In this document: positions 63,888 to 64,000 of the stretch, piece after piece | Numbering within the stretch: the first letter of the stretch is position 1 | Layout of the letters: every line of letters starts with the position of its first letter | Assembly: GCF_009017275.1 (NCBI RefSeq) | Contig: NZ_WBZC01000014.1 | Span: 18,889 to 82,888, forward strand | Direction: 5' to 3' | Length of the DNA stretch: 64,000 nucleotides | Origin: Alkaliphilus pronyensis | GTDB taxonomy: Bacteria > Bacillota > Clostridia > Peptostreptococcales > Natronincolaceae | Position numbers and translations under genes: made by a program | Notes under the pieces: generated by a model | The model's database searches: none | Told to the model about the DNA's origin: nothing | What the model saw: only the letters and a program-made list of their open reading frames with translations

Positions 63888-64000
63888 TTATCTGATTCCT
63901 GTATGATCATCCTCATACATGGTTCCCTTTATAGCTATGTTTGCATTTACTTCATTACATAATGGTTCATTTGGTGTTGATGCGTTATTGGCTACAGCCT
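63888..64000 (-). CDS. C-terminal fragment of an unidentified protein (partial)
   Basis: A minus-strand frame open from the window edge, ending in TAA at 63888-63890. The visible 36 residues include NNASTPNEPLCNEVNAN and end in YEDDHTGIR. The 5' part is outside the window. I do not recognise it. Confidence 0.4.
   Translation of the reverse strand, partial: AVANNASTPNEPLCNEVNANIAIKGTMYEDDHTGIR

Noticed and set aside
1..64000. CRISPR array, tRNA or rRNA genes
   Set aside because: No regularly spaced identical repeats, cloverleaf or rRNA-like stretch was seen. The three structured repeats are far apart and in mixed orientation.

Overview
The window is chromosomal DNA of a low-GC, motile, endospore-forming anaerobic Firmicute of class Clostridia. 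The evidence is a complete flagellar operon, a spoIVFA-spoIVFB pair, codY, a six-gene Rnf complex (an anaerobic ferredoxin:NAD oxidoreductase) and a ribosomal protein L27 with the Firmicutes cleavable leader next to its Prp protease. A radical-SAM aminomutase with the active-site residues of glutamate 2,3-aminomutase hints at beta-glutamate as an osmolyte. An Alkaliphilus/Natronincola-type organism is my guess from gene content. Almost all genes are on the minus strand, so transcription runs from high to low coordinates.

Region by region. 1-16717: flagellar operon in transcription order flgB-flgC-fliE-fliF-fliG-fliH-fliI-fliJ-(MotE/YlxF-like)-fliK-flgD-(flg operon protein)-flgE-flbD-motA-motB-fliL-fliM-fliY-cheY-fliO-fliP (cut by the window). 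16718-17314: intergenic stretch with the codY terminator, a decayed coding fragment and the flgB promoter. 17315-23384: dprA-topA-hslV-hslU-codY, the classic Firmicutes order but without trmFO and xerC. 23543-27403: acyltransferase, two plus-strand small genes (zinc-ribbon protein, cold-shock protein), a Nudix hydrolase and comM. 27786-29066: plus-strand aminomutase, followed by a 125-bp palindromic MITE-like element between two near-identical terminators. 29262-36114: rplU-prp-rpmA with an L21 leader, rng, a TIGR03936/TIGR03960 pair and spoIVFA-spoIVFB. 36387-46158: radC-mreB-mreC-mreD-mrdA-minC-minD-minE-mgsA with maf and two membrane proteins, i.e. cell shape and division-site placement. 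46475-51397: rnfCDGEAB. 51642-55073: a small signalling cassette of two HATPase proteins, a PHP phosphoesterase and two DRTGG proteins, plus a SPOR-domain protein. 55294-64000: housekeeping genes (luxS, yebC-type regulator, nadE, cysK, split TSUP transporter, CoA-binding protein, IMPACT/YigZ protein, Nudix-like protein, DUF3189, yhbY, obg) and a C-terminal fragment at the edge.

The most unusual non-gene signals are a dispersed, strongly structured repeat of about 125-135 bp present three times (36282-36405, 56586-56712, 60559-60695) and the MITE-like palindrome at 29113-29237. The repeat starts with a short conserved reading frame that runs into a stop inside its first hairpin, and one copy supplies the 3' end of mgsA. 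I infer, without proof, that the repeat is a solo 3' end or non-autonomous derivative of a transposon, possibly IS200/IS605-like. The most interesting gene cluster is the HATPase/PHP/DRTGG cassette immediately upstream of rnf. No tRNA, rRNA, CRISPR array, prophage or intact transposase gene was seen.
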